A DNA stretch of 41,705 nt from Marinomonas sp. CT5 (GCF_018336975.1 NZ_CP025572.1:4034795-4076499); one strand, 5' to 3'; shown: positions 24,125 to 33,344, numbered from the stretch's first letter. The notes: generated by a model not told the origin, from the letters alone. Program-made: numbers and translations.

Positions 24125-26152
24125 CTAAATGTTTAGGGACAATACATTCGTTTTACTTATACGATGACGATAAATCTCACGAAGGTATTTGATCGCATTT
24201 CTCACATTATTAATGTCTAAACGAATATCATTGATAGAGACAAAACGTTGATTGTTATCAATCAACTCTCGATACTTTTTCTCATACATTGGCTTAATTG
24301 CGTACCAGTTTGTGTCTAAAATTTTAGCTGGGTTTTCATATGTCGTGAAGTACTTATCTACTAGGTCTTCATCGAACTCGTCTTCTTGAATCATTTTTAA
24401 AATGACGTTTTCGATTTCATCGGTATAACGGTAATCATCACGAGCAAAGCAGCGTTTCATGTACGCCACCATTAGCGTTAAAAAGTCATCACTTAGACAT
24501 GGGCTTTTAGCAATCAGTGTTGTTAATGACAAGTTAGCCGATGCGCCAATCACCAGAGCGTAACGCTTCAATGTCGTATTCGGGCACAAACGGTTCAAAT
24601 GCATTTTTAAACGATTCAAAGCCGTAAAGGACAACTTATAATCACGCGGTAAAGAAATAATCGATACAATAGAGGAACAGTTTTTAAAGAAATGCAGATT
24701 ATTTAATGTACTCGCGTCATACCCACTTTTGCGGAAATTTTTAATCGATTCACGATACTTATCAGACTCAACTGGGAGCACACTGACACCTTCAATTGCC
24801 GAGGTATCATTATTAAAGTGCGGTAGCTCAATCGAACGACAAAATAGATCATCAATATCAACCGTATCTTGGCGAGTGCCTTCACTCACAACACTTTCAG
24901 CATAAGCCACAGCCACAGGTCCAGCTAAACTCATAAATAAGTCATTGGCATCCAAACGAATGGTTTCGGCAATATCAATTCCAGCCCGTCGGAAGTAATC
25001 TTCGTCGTAATCTGTTGTAACAGCTTGAGCGGTTAAAATATTGAAAATCTGCTGAGAAATATACTGATTGGCGTATTTCTCCATAGTGTTCACATCAATA
25101 CTATCAGCATCACCACCGTCCTCTTCTTCGGCATATCGCATGATATCGTTGGAAATCAACATCATTGAGTTCCAAGGACGAATACGCTCCATTACATCAG
25201 CAGGTACTTCATCATCTTCTCGCTCTTCGTTATAGGAGAAGTTCCATTCTTCTGAAATATATTTGGTGAGCAAACGTCCCGCATTAATATGCAAGGCCTC
25301 GGAGATTTCAACGTTCTTACCTGATATATTTGGCAGAATACAAATGCCAGATGTAAAAATAGGCTCGAAAACAAAACTATGACGTTTATCAGCCATTTGA
25401 CTTTGATCAGAACGGTAATCAAACGTTTTACTCAAGTAAGAGAATTGTTGCGCAAGGCCAAATTCCGATGCCATACCAGAACCAGTACCACCGCCCGCAC
25501 TAAAGATATAAAAATATAGGCGTGATTGGTTCGCTTTGATTCCGCAAGAATCGACCAAATAGGAATGCATGTGTTTCCAGTTCTCATTGCGGAAAGTGGT
25601 AGCATCCTTATTAAGGATAATCTTTGCAAGGTACTGACCTAGAATAGGCGCATTACCCGCACCACCAGCATGGACCTCCGACAAATCCATAATTTGCAAT
25701 TTAGTATATTCATCAAGAAATTTCGCTCTGCCTTCTTGATTAGAGAAGCGAATTCTCCCTTCTATATCCTTATCCAAATCACCAAGTAGTACGATAGGCT
25801 CAATCAAAAAAACCGGTTTAAAACCATCTTTCCCTTCAATCGGTAGATGCTTGCGAATCCAGCGCATTGGTCGAAATTCACGTTCGCTTTCTAATATTTC
25901 TTGGCTTTCAATTTCGCGCATATAACTACTTCTAGCATCATATACTAAGGAAGCGACATCAAGCGCGATATTGGAACCACAGCGCCCTAAACCGATAAGG
26001 CAAACAGATGGAAACACCTGCTCATTAACACCATCATCTTCTGGCAAAAGTGGATGAATTTTATTACGGACTACATCTAAATTTTCTAAAATCTGCTCAA
26101 GGCTCGTCTCAGTGAAATAAAGATGTTCTATTGGGAGATTTTCTTGGCTCAT
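24125..26152 (-). CDS. tubulin/FtsZ-superfamily GTPase-like protein (Tubulin_2/FtsZl-like)
   Basis: This is a 675-residue protein with tubulin-superfamily nucleotide motifs in order. They are LIGLGRCGSN (52-61, compare tubulin QCGNQ); HAGGAGNAPILG (161-172, compare the FtsZ T3 loop); the signature SAGGGTGSGMASEFG (218-232, tubulin T4 loop); MLISNDIM (331-338, ribose loop); and IRLDANDLFMSLAG (398-411), which fits the FtsZ T7 loop with both catalytic-type Asp. About 250 further C-terminal residues contain no motif I know. It is too long and different for FtsZ itself. I place it with the FtsZ-like/Tubulin_2 group of unknown function, proposed by others to act in membrane remodelling. The ATG 26152 has AAGGA 6 nt upstream; an upstream TTG at 26173 is unlikely. 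It is a single-gene unit with its own terminator. Confidence 0.88.
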   Translation of the reverse strand: MSQENLPIEHLYFTETSLEQILENLDVVRNKIHPLLPEDDGVNEQVFPSVCLIGLGRCGSNIALDVASLVYDARSSYMREIESQEILESEREFRPMRWIRKHLPIEGKDGFKPVFLIEPIVLLGDLDKDIEGRIRFSNQEGRAKFLDEYTKLQIMDLSEVHAGGAGNAPILGQYLAKIILNKDATTFRNENWKHMHSYLVDSCGIKANQSRLYFYIFSAGGGTGSGMASEFGLAQQFSYLSKTFDYRSDQSQMADKRHSFVFEPIFTSGICILPNISGKNVEISEALHINAGRLLTKYISEEWNFSYNEEREDDEVPADVMERIRPWNSMMLISNDIMRYAEEEDGGDADSIDVNTMEKYANQYISQQIFNILTAQAVTTDYDEDYFRRAGIDIAETIRLDANDLFMSLAGPVAVAYAESVVSEGTRQDTVDIDDLFCRSIELPHFNNDTSAIEGVSVLPVESDKYRESIKNFRKSGYDASTLNNLHFFKNCSSIVSIISLPRDYKLSFTALNRLKMHLNRLCPNTTLKRYALVIGASANLSLTTLIAKSPCLSDDFLTLMVAYMKRCFARDDYRYTDEIENVILKMIQEDEFDEDLVDKYFTTYENPAKILDTNWYAIKPMYEKKYRELIDNNQRFVSINDIRLDINNVRNAIKYLREIYRHRISKTNVLSLNI

Positions 26153-26505
26153 GCGGCATCCTTTTTGAAGCAAATTACTTACAACAGATAATTATTCACG
26201 TTATCAATGAAACGACATGACACAAGGCAAATCTGTTATCTGTTCAATGCACTATTTATTTGAACTGTCATTTTCTTGGACAATGTGCAAACAATATCAT
26301 CCTTATATAGCAATGACACTAATATGCTGAATGTAAACATAAAAAAATAATGATAATAATTTTTTTATGTTTGAATTCAAATACAACCAAACACCAGTTA
26401 AGACCCTATTAAATGCCACGGAAAATATTGTAACAAAACCTCACTTTTGGCTGTTTTTTGTACTATCATATAAAGTACCTTGAACTAATTTATAGGGTGG
26501 CTGCT
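26153..26505. other. divergent intergenic region with 14-bp AT-rich inverted repeat
   Basis: About 350 bp lie between the tubulin-like gene and the small protein gene. Positions 26335-26348 and 26359-26372 are exact reverse complements (AAACATAAAAAAAT on the left) around a 10-nt loop. Because it contains no G-C core, it is a poor terminator and may be an operator or bent DNA. No small gene was recognised here. Confidence 0.5.
26447..26474 (+). promoter_or_regulatory. candidate promoter of the small protein gene
   Basis: TTGGCT (26447-26452), a 16-nt spacer and TATAAA (26469-26474) resemble a sigma-70 promoter about 30 bp upstream of the TTG start. A short dyad GTACT...AGTAC spans the -10. 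Confidence 0.35.
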
Positions 26506-26811
26506 TTGTCAATTTCATCAGTACCATTAAGCAATCCTCTGTCTCTACCTACGCTTTCTGCCTCGGTTGGAACAAATGTGCGCCCAAATTCTGATAGGCC
26601 ACAAGAACCTGTTCAACTTTCAAATCAAGCGAAGCAAAAGCTAGCGCAGTCAGCGCAAACACCACTGGAAACGGCTCAGTCAGAAGACAGAGACAATGCA
26701 GGAAAAGAATCCGTACAAGTTTCATCAAGTATTGGACGGCTTTCTAGAATTACTGGACTCCAGAGAGAAGAAGTTGCAGCCTTATATAGGTCAATTGATA
26801 AACTAACCTAA
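26506..26811 (+). CDS. small protein of unknown function
   Basis: This is a protein of about 101 residues with no signal peptide or membrane segment. The first two thirds are Ser/Pro/Gln-rich and probably disordered (SNPLSLPTLSAS, then NQAKQKLAQSAQTPLETAQS). The last ~30 residues, SSSIGRLSRITGLQREEVAALY, look like a compact helical end. I do not recognise the family. The start is a TTG at 26506 with GGGTGG just upstream; a longer frame from 26458 has no ribosome-binding site. It is transcribed away from the tubulin-like gene and converges with ppx, ending 25 bp from it. Confidence 0.6.
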   Translation: MSISSVPLSNPLSLPTLSASVGTNVRPNSDRPQEPVQLSNQAKQKLAQSAQTPLETAQSEDRDNAGKESVQVSSSIGRLSRITGLQREEVAALYRSIDKLT

Positions 26812-26836
26812 TAAGGCCGAAAAACTCTCTTTCAAA

Positions 26837-28357
26837 TTAACTAAACGTCAATGTATAACCATTGGCGATTAGAGATTCAGCTTCACGCTGAAGGTTAGCT
26901 AGTGTCAAAGGCCGACTGTCCAACCATCCAGGCAAGAACTCTGCATGAAGGCTTTTGTTATCTGCTTTCAATGTAAAAATTGGCATATCGCCTTCTTTTC
27001 GATCATGATGCAGTAAAATGGCTAGCCTTAATAAAATAGACAGTCTGTCTAGATCCTGTTGATCACTTTTCGTAAAACGATAGTCCAACGATTGAGTAAA
27101 CTTACGGCGGTGTCTCAAAATCAGATTAGCAAGAGCTTGTTGCTCTTGTTGAGAAAAGCCTGGCATATCAGACTCTCTAATAATGTAAGCACCATGTTTA
27201 TGATATCGACTATGAGAAATACCAGCACCAACTTCATGGAGCAACCCTGCCCAACGCAATAAATCCTCACTAGAGATGCTGTTTAAACCCCAGTCATCTT
27301 TGACCTGTGCCAATGCAGATAATGCAGTGTGAGTGACCAATTTAGCCTGCTCTGTATCGATATGATACTGATTCAACATATAATTGACGGTGCGCTCACG
27401 AATATCCGAGTCAGCATAGCGCCCCATAATGTCATGTAAGACGCCTTCCCTTAGTGCTCCAAGAGAAAAGTCCATCTGCTTAACATCAAAACACTCAAAT
27501 ACGGCAGTTAAAATAGCCATACCAGCCGCAAAAGTCCCCTTACGTTCGGGTTTCAAGCCAGAAAGCTCTATATTGTCTGCGTGTCCAGCCGCAAACAATG
27601 CTTTTTGAATTTGTTTGAGAACTTTAGGAGTGATACCTTTTTTGCTCCAATTATTCTCTTTGGCAATATTAAATACCGCTTTGATCGTACCAGAAGAGCC
27701 AATGGCGACATCCCATTTTTCATCCAAATAATCATCTTGAATACTAAGAAGCTCTAACCGAGCTGCAGTAACCGCTTTTTGAAAATTTGATTTTGTAATT
27801 GAGCCATCCGCAAAAAAGCGCTGTTTGAAGCTGACACACCCCATATGCAAACTTTCAGTAAGAATTGGCTCTAATTGCTGCCCAATAATAAACTCCGTAC
27901 TACCACCACCAATATCAACCACTAAACGTTTAGAGTCACCGTGGTCCATGGTTTTCGATACACCAACATAAATAAGTCGAGCTTCTTCTCGACCTGCGAT
28001 GATCTCTACAGGGTGACTCATGATATCCATGGCCTTTCCAATAAAGTCATAGCGATTTTTAGCGACTCGTAAAGCATTTGTACCAACCACGCGTACTGAA
28101 CCTGCTGGCATGTCCTCTATGACTTGAGCAAATTGCGCCAGACAGTCTAATCCTCTTTGCTGCGATTCCTCGTCAAGCACTCCCTGATCATCTAAACCAG
28201 CCGCAAGCTGAACTTTATCGCCAAATTCACCTGTAATTCGTAATTGACCATGTGTTACTTGCGCGATCACCATATGAAAGCTGTTTGAGCCTAAATCTAT
28301 GGCAGCTATTTTTTCAAAAGGAAAGTCGTGAGATTGTTGCAAAAAAAGTGATTGCAT
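26837..28357 (-). CDS. ppx: exopolyphosphatase / guanosine pentaphosphate phosphatase (Ppx/GppA)
   Basis: It releases phosphate from the ends of inorganic polyphosphate; GppA relatives act on pppGpp. The 506-residue protein shows the ASKHA-fold motifs AAIDLGSNSFHMV (about 18-30) and VDIGGGSTEFIIG (about 142-154), a central catalytic Glu region, and a C-terminal HD-like domain (LLHEVGAGISHSRYHKHGAYII). Length and the C-terminal domain favour Ppx. The ATG 28357 has AAGGG 7 nt upstream. It diverges from rho; ppk1 lies about 10 kb away on the plus strand. Confidence 0.95.
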   Translation of the reverse strand: MQSLFLQQSHDFPFEKIAAIDLGSNSFHMVIAQVTHGQLRITGEFGDKVQLAAGLDDQGVLDEESQQRGLDCLAQFAQVIEDMPAGSVRVVGTNALRVAKNRYDFIGKAMDIMSHPVEIIAGREEARLIYVGVSKTMDHGDSKRLVVDIGGGSTEFIIGQQLEPILTESLHMGCVSFKQRFFADGSITKSNFQKAVTAARLELLSIQDDYLDEKWDVAIGSSGTIKAVFNIAKENNWSKKGITPKVLKQIQKALFAAGHADNIELSGLKPERKGTFAAGMAILTAVFECFDVKQMDFSLGALREGVLHDIMGRYADSDIRERTVNYMLNQYHIDTEQAKLVTHTALSALAQVKDDWGLNSISSEDLLRWAGLLHEVGAGISHSRYHKHGAYIIRESDMPGFSQQEQQALANLILRHRRKFTQSLDYRFTKSDQQDLDRLSILLRLAILLHHDRKEGDMPIFTLKADNKSLHAEFLPGWLDSRPLTLANLQREAESLIANGYTLTFS

Positions 28358-28892
28358 TCAGAAACCCTTATGTTGCATAAGTCTTAATAAGAACAAGAGT
28401 ATATCAGTAACCTTTCAATGTCATTGGCAGCAAATAGGTAAATAAGCCTGAGTATTGGATGAATTTTTTATAACATTTTTTAGGTTTTTATGAATAGCAA
28501 GAGCCAACCATAAGTTATTACCCAAAAAAACCTAAATTTAATTGGCAAAAAAGCTAAATTTGATCAAAAAATTACCAAAAAGTGGTTTTTTCCCATTTTT
28601 CACTATAGACCTCGTCGTTAAGTCGAACTATAGTATAGAAGGTCTTGTTAGTGATTTGGCAGAAATTAATCACATTTAGATTCCAATCAAATTGTTTCGC
28701 GCTGTATTGGCTTTGCCCTACCCGGGCTAATTTAAACCTGAACAACAGAATTCTTAATATCCTTTGTTGTGTGTTTTTTGATGCCGAGTAGCTGATACAT
28801 TGTAAAATACTTCCAGACACAAATTATTGTTACCAATTAATTAACATAATTCCGTCAATATTCCTCAAATGAGCAAATACAAAACCCATTTT
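28358..28892 (+). promoter_or_regulatory. long ppx-rho intergenic region, probable rho leader
   Basis: These 535 bp include the ppx promoter and a long untranslated leader for rho. Two competing stems are visible: ACTATAG (28602-28608) with CTATAGT (28628-28634), and the overlapping AGACCT (28607-28612) with AGGTCT (28640-28645). In E. coli, rho is autoregulated by Rho-dependent termination in its leader, so a similar control is plausible here (inference). The thioredoxin gene often found just upstream of rho is not present, and no other gene is supported. Confidence 0.45.
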
Positions 28893-30158
28893 ATGAACCT
28901 TACCGACTTAAAACAGAAATCAGTACACGAACTTTTAGAAATCGCATCGGAAATGGGCCTAGATAATATGGCTCGTTCTCGCAAACAAGATGTTATTTTC
29001 TCAATCCTAAAGCGTCATGCCAAAGGTGGGGAAGACATTTATGGTGACGGTATCTTAGAGATTCTTCAAGATGGCTTTGGCTTCCTTCGTTCACCGGACT
29101 CCTCTTATTTAGCGGGCCCTGACGATATTTATGTTTCTCCAAGCCAAATTCGACGCTTTAATCTTCGCACAGGCGACACTATTGCCGGCAAGATACGCCC
29201 ACCTAAAGATGGCGAGCGATACTTTGCCTTATTAAAAGTAAATGAAATTAACTTTGATAAGCCCGAAAGTGTTCGTAACAAAATTCTTTTTGAAAACTTA
29301 ACACCTTTATTCCCTGATGAACGTCTACTGATGGAAGCTGGTAATGGCTCTACTGAAGATGTGACATCTCGTATCATTGATCTAGTTGCCCCAATGGGTA
29401 AAGGTCAGCGTGCATTGGTCGTTTCTCCGCCAAAAGCGGGTAAAACCTTCATGTTGCAAAACATTGCGAACGCCATTACTCGCAATAACCCTGAATGTCA
29501 TTTAATTGTGTTACTGATTGACGAACGTCCTGAAGAAGTAACCGAAATGTCTCGTACCGTTCGCGGAGAAGTGGTCGCCTCTACATTTGATGAGCCACCC
29601 GCTCGTCACGTCCAAGTGGCTGAAATGGTAATCGAAAAAGCAAAACGCTTAGTGGAACACAAACGTGATGTGGTTATTCTTTTAGACTCCATTACTCGTT
29701 TGGCACGTGCTTACAACACCGTTATCCCTTCTTCTGGCAAAGTACTAACCGGTGGTGTGGATGCCAACGCTCTAGAACGTCCAAAACGTTTCTTTGGTGC
29801 AGCTCGTAACATCGAGGAAGGTGGCAGCTTAACAATTATTGCAACGGCTCTTGTTGATACTGGCTCTAAAATGGATGAAGTTATCTTTGAAGAATTTAAA
29901 GGTACTGGTAACTCCGAGCTACACCTTGACCGTAAAATTGCAGAAAAACGCACTTTCCCTGCAATCAATATTCGTCGTTCTGGTACTCGTCGTGAAGACT
30001 TACTAACCTCTGAAGACGAACTTCAGCGTATGTGGATCCTGCGTAAATTATTGAATCCTATGGAAGATGTAGCCGCAACCGAGTTTCTAATTGATCGTCT
30101 TAAAGTCACTCAAACTAATGATGAGTTCTTTGAGTCCATGAAGGGTAAAAACAAATAA
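28893..30158 (+). CDS. rho: transcription termination factor Rho
   Basis: This is a hexameric RNA helicase that ends transcription at rut-containing transcripts. The protein is 421 residues from the ATG at 28893, which gives the family start [10 protein letters not shown]; an in-frame ATG at 28869 would add eight residues, and neither has a clear ribosome-binding site. Visible motifs are the RNA-binding cold-shock-like domain ([26 protein letters not shown]), Walker [13 protein letters not shown], Walker [17 protein letters not shown], the Q-loop region [13 protein letters not shown] and the R-loop [13 protein letters not shown]. It is followed by a strong terminator at 30191-30219. Confidence 0.98.
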   Translation: MNLTDLKQKSVHELLEIASEMGLDNMARSRKQDVIFSILKRHAKGGEDIYGDGILEILQDGFGFLRSPDSSYLAGPDDIYVSPSQIRRFNLRTGDTIAGKIRPPKDGERYFALLKVNEINFDKPESVRNKILFENLTPLFPDERLLMEAGNGSTEDVTSRIIDLVAPMGKGQRALVVSPPKAGKTFMLQNIANAITRNNPECHLIVLLIDERPEEVTEMSRTVRGEVVASTFDEPPARHVQVAEMVIEKAKRLVEHKRDVVILLDSITRLARAYNTVIPSSGKVLTGGVDANALERPKRFFGAARNIEEGGSLTIIATALVDTGSKMDEVIFEEFKGTGNSELHLDRKIAEKRTFPAINIRRSGTRREDLLTSEDELQRMWILRKLLNPMEDVAATEFLIDRLKVTQTNDEFFESMKGKNK

Positions 30159-30190
30159 GCATATATTGCTGCGGCAAAAAACCTGCCATA

Positions 30191-30219
30191 AAAACCACTT
30201 CCCGAAGTGGTTTTTTTTT
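30191..30219 (+). terminator. intrinsic terminator after rho
   Basis: AACCACTT pairs with AAGTGGTT around CCCG, followed by a run of nine T. Confidence 0.9.
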
Positions 30220-30301
30220 ACTTACATAATCTAGCCATTGCTTAACAATGTCTGCCCACTTTCTGCTTAAGGTAAGTGTGACCTATATTGGAGTCATCTA
30301 A

Positions 30302-31030
30302 ATGAAAGAGATTACCGCGACGGTAAACAATGTTGAATTGATCAACCAAAATGTTTATCAAATCACCTTAATAACAGAAGACCTGACCTTCACCGCAGGC
30401 CAATATGTCATGATAATGCTACCAACAGGAGAGCAGGTACCCTACTCTATTGGCAGCGCCCCACATGAACTACCTTATTTAACACTATATATTCTAGCTC
30501 CTGACGCAACGTCACTTGCTAATAAAGTGATTGAGCATGTTCAATCCAACAAGACGATTAGAATAAAAGCACCAGGCGGTGACTGCCACTTAGCAAATGG
30601 CATTTTAGAGTCCAACCCTGAGCATATTTTATTGCTTGCAGGAGGCACCGGTTTTGCTCAAATAAAAAGTCTGTTTAGTGCTTTGGTAGAACAAAACTTT
30701 TCAGGGAACGTTTCTTTTTATTGGGGCTTAAGAACCGCTAATGATGTATTTTCCCAAGACTGGCTTGAAGAAGCACACAAGTACTCTCCCTTCACGCTAG
30801 ATGTTATCGTCAATGAAAAAGGTGATAATTGGCAAGGTAGAAGTGGCTGGTTATATGAAGCTGTTTTAGCAGATCACCCAGACCTCAGTAATAGCGTCGC
30901 TTTTCTCTGTGGCTCAGTTGGAATGGTCTATGGCACTTTGGATCAATTAGAACCAAAAGGTTTACGTGCAGAGCGTTGCTTTTCTGACGTATTTGCTTAT
31001 GCCCCACACCCAGATAAACCGGTACTCTAA
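30302..31030 (+). CDS. NAD(P)H-flavin reductase (Fre-like)
   Basis: This is a 242-residue ferredoxin-reductase-fold oxidoreductase. The N-terminal FAD/FMN-binding barrel carries FTAGQYVMIML and VPYSIGSAP, and the NAD(P) half carries LLLAGGTGFAQIKSL and FLCGSVGMVYGTLDQL, ending FSDVFAYAP. There is no 2Fe-2S domain, so it matches flavin reductases that supply free reduced flavin. In the flavin motif RxYS, the Arg is replaced by Val (VPYS), which is unusual. In relatives, ubiD lies between rho and this gene; it is absent here. The ATG at 30302 follows a weak GGAG about 9 nt upstream. Confidence 0.85.
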   Translation: MKEITATVNNVELINQNVYQITLITEDLTFTAGQYVMIMLPTGEQVPYSIGSAPHELPYLTLYILAPDATSLANKVIEHVQSNKTIRIKAPGGDCHLANGILESNPEHILLLAGGTGFAQIKSLFSALVEQNFSGNVSFYWGLRTANDVFSQDWLEEAHKYSPFTLDVIVNEKGDNWQGRSGWLYEAVLADHPDLSNSVAFLCGSVGMVYGTLDQLEPKGLRAERCFSDVFAYAPHPDKPVL

Positions 31031-31040
31031 TACTATTGAT

Positions 31041-31075
31041 AAAAAAAGTGCCAAATAAACTTGGCACTTCCTTTT
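31041..31075. terminator. bidirectional intrinsic terminator between the flavin reductase and yfcL-like genes
   Basis: AAGTGCCAA (31046-31054) pairs with TTGGCACTT (31061-31069), with A residues on the left and a T-rich end on the right, so it can serve both converging genes. Confidence 0.8.
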
Positions 31076-31097
31076 ATTTAAACTGTTTAATCCATAA

Positions 31098-31367
31098 CTA
31101 AGCTGCAGAACTCACTTCGTCCCACAGTGCTTTAATATTCTCTTGATCAGTACTTTCTACACCTTCAGTTTGAAGAGTTTCTTGAAGTATCTCAGCGAAA
31201 GCATGGTCAAATTCTTCTCGCCCTTCACCTTCCACACTACTATGTAGACCCAAAAGCCCTAAAAGGTATGCACAGTAAAATAGCTGATCACCTTCTTCTG
31301 CTTGATGTTCCATATCTCGTAATCTGTCACACAACTGATCGGCGCGCTCAGCAAAGGTTATTGTCAT
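31098..31367 (-). CDS. YfcL-family protein
   Basis: This is a small acidic protein of 89 residues, predicted all-helical, matching the YfcL family in length and pattern (ERADQLCDRLRDM, DQLFYCAYLLGLLGL, and a C-terminal NIKALWDEV). No function is established for the family. I use the ATG at 31367; a GTG at 31379 is possible. The gene lies downstream of mqo on the same strand but is separated by the mqo terminator at 31402-31425. Confidence 0.75.
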   Translation of the reverse strand: MTITFAERADQLCDRLRDMEHQAEEGDQLFYCAYLLGLLGLHSSVEGEGREEFDHAFAEILQETLQTEGVESTDQENIKALWDEVSSAA

Positions 31368-31399
31368 ATTCAATCTCACAATGTATGAATTTACTATAC

Positions 31400-31425
31400 A
31401 AAAAAGCTGGGAATGCCCAGCTTTT
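31400..31425 (-). terminator. intrinsic terminator after mqo
   Basis: AAAAGCTGGG (31402-31411) pairs with CCCAGCTTTT (31416-31425) around AATG; the minus-strand transcript then runs into T residues. Confidence 0.8.
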
Positions 31426-31454
31426 AAAAATGTATTTTCTCAAAAGAAATTATA

Positions 31455-32933
31455 TTAAGGCTTTAGCTTTAAAGTCTCTAACGTATTCTCTCGAATAGAA
31501 AGAAGTAAGTCTGTATTCTCTACTAATGATTCACCATAAGAAGGCACCATTTCTTTCAATTTCGCTTGCCACTCAGGTGACTCAATACGTTCCGGGAAAC
31601 AACGCTCTAGAATACCGATCATGGTATTAACCGTTGTCGAAGCTCCTGGAGAAGCCCCCAACAACGCAGCAAGTGAGCCGTCCTCTGTCGCTATCGCTTC
31701 TGTCCCGAACTCCAATTTACCGCCCGTTTTATCATCTTTTTTGATAATCTGAACACGTTGCCCTGCGTACGCAAGCTCCCAGTCTTCATCTTTCGCATCA
31801 GGGAAGAACTGACGCAATGAGTCACAACGATCCTTATGGGATTGCATAACTTCGCTAATCAAATAACGGGTCAAGTCCATATTACTTTTACCCACACTTA
31901 ACATGGGTTTGATGTTATCAAAACGAATACTTTTAGGTAGATCGAAAAAAGATCCTGTTTTTAAGAACTTCGTTGTAAAGCCAGCAAAAGGACCAAATAA
32001 AATAGCCTTTTTTCCATCAATAATTCGTGTATCTAGATGAGGAACAGACATTGGTGGCGCTCCAATAGGTGCCGCGCCATAAACCTTAGCAAAGTGCTGT
32101 TCCACTAATTCTGGTTTTTCACAGACAAGCCACTGACCACTTACAGGGAAACCACCAAAGCCTTTTCCTTCTTTTACTTCGGCCTTTTGTAGTAATGGCA
32201 ACGCACCACCACCCGCACCTAGAAAAACAAATTTGGCGTCTATAACTTTACGAGCGCCATTTTGCTCGATCGTGACATCCCAACGTCCATCAGACCGTTT
32301 TTCCAAGTCTCTAACTTCACTGTTTAAGCTCAGTTCAAAATTATCTAACCCTTCAAGGTGTTTACTCATATTGCGAGCAATAGCACCAAAGTTCACATCT
32401 GAACCATGTTCGATACGTGTGGCTGCAAGCGGCTCATTACCATCACGATTCTGCATGACAAGAGGCATCCACTCTTTTAACTTGTCACGATCCTCTGTGT
32501 ATTGCATTTCTTTAAAGGCAGGATGCGCACTCATGGCAGCATAACGAGCTTTTAACATTTTGACGTTACGCTCACCCCAAACGAAACTCTGATGAGGCAC
32601 TCGATGAATAAATTCCTGTGGGGCTGGCATTAAACCTTGCTTTACAAGGAAAGACCAAAATTGAAGGCTAACTTCAAAAGCTGCGTTAATTGTTACTGCT
32701 TTATCGATATTAACGGAGCCGTCAGCATTTTCAGAGGTATAGTTAAGTTCACAGTACGCTGCATGCCCTGTCCCTGCATTATTCCAGCCATCTGTGCTTT
32801 CTTTTGCAATATTGTCTAATCGCTCAACCATTAGCATGGTCATGTCAGGGTCTAATTGCTTGAGTAACACTCCTAGAGTAGTGCTCATTGCACCGCCGCC
32901 GACTAGTAAAACGTCTACAGAATTTGAGGTCAT
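31455..32933 (-). CDS. mqo: malate:quinone oxidoreductase
   Basis: This is a membrane-associated FAD enzyme that oxidises malate to oxaloacetate and passes electrons to quinone, an alternative to NAD-linked malate dehydrogenase in the TCA cycle. The protein is about 492 residues. The N-terminal dinucleotide motif is VDVLLVGGGAMSTTLGVLL. Family blocks WNNAGTGHAAYCELNYT, VFLGAGGGALPLLQKA and SPGASTTVNTMI are all present. The start is uncertain: ATG 32933 begins just before the FAD motif, while ATG 32951 and TTG 32957 would add six or eight residues; none has a good ribosome-binding site. It forms a single-gene unit with its own terminator. Confidence 0.95.
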   Translation of the reverse strand: MTSNSVDVLLVGGGAMSTTLGVLLKQLDPDMTMLMVERLDNIAKESTDGWNNAGTGHAAYCELNYTSENADGSVNIDKAVTINAAFEVSLQFWSFLVKQGLMPAPQEFIHRVPHQSFVWGERNVKMLKARYAAMSAHPAFKEMQYTEDRDKLKEWMPLVMQNRDGNEPLAATRIEHGSDVNFGAIARNMSKHLEGLDNFELSLNSEVRDLEKRSDGRWDVTIEQNGARKVIDAKFVFLGAGGGALPLLQKAEVKEGKGFGGFPVSGQWLVCEKPELVEQHFAKVYGAAPIGAPPMSVPHLDTRIIDGKKAILFGPFAGFTTKFLKTGSFFDLPKSIRFDNIKPMLSVGKSNMDLTRYLISEVMQSHKDRCDSLRQFFPDAKDEDWELAYAGQRVQIIKKDDKTGGKLEFGTEAIATEDGSLAALLGASPGASTTVNTMIGILERCFPERIESPEWQAKLKEMVPSYGESLVENTDLLLSIRENTLETLKLKP

Positions 32934-33344
32934 ATGATTTCGCCGTGTCATAGCCAATTGTGGATTTGAGAGAGATACAGAAAAGAGGCTTTTGGCCAGC
33001 AGTAAATATAGGAAGGCACTGCTTTGATTTCTTCACCCTCTCCTCAGAACGCCTTTGCTCGTATGCCGAAAGTTCACAAACAGTCAGTCTAATAAGGGAT
33101 TCTGAGCAGGTGTTACTCAATTATACGGATTTTGAAAGTAATGTCTTGAGACCTTAGTATAAGAATGTAGATATATTCACATTTCAATTTTCATGATAAT
33201 GCCATTTTTATTGACTTTAGCGACAATAAGGCCGATTTTAACAACATTAATAAAAAACATGCTTCGATTTTGCTGCTATATTTAAAAAACAATATTCAGT
33301 ATAAATATACTAAATCCTCTAATTTAGAAAACGAGGAGTACGCA
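32934..33344. other. intergenic region between mqo and the CBS gene
   Basis: These 411 bp hold both divergent promoters. Open frames on either strand here have no family features and no ribosome-binding sites. A dyad AGTATA-AA-TATACT (33298-33311) lies 34 bp upstream of the CBS start and could overlap its promoter. Confidence 0.4.

Noticed and set aside
28572..28820. 82-residue minus-strand open frame in the rho leader
   Set aside because: No ribosome-binding site or family features; the region is better explained as an untranslated leader.
32845..33157. open frames on both strands upstream of mqo
   Set aside because: They overlap each other and the mqo start, and neither shows a start signal or known motif.
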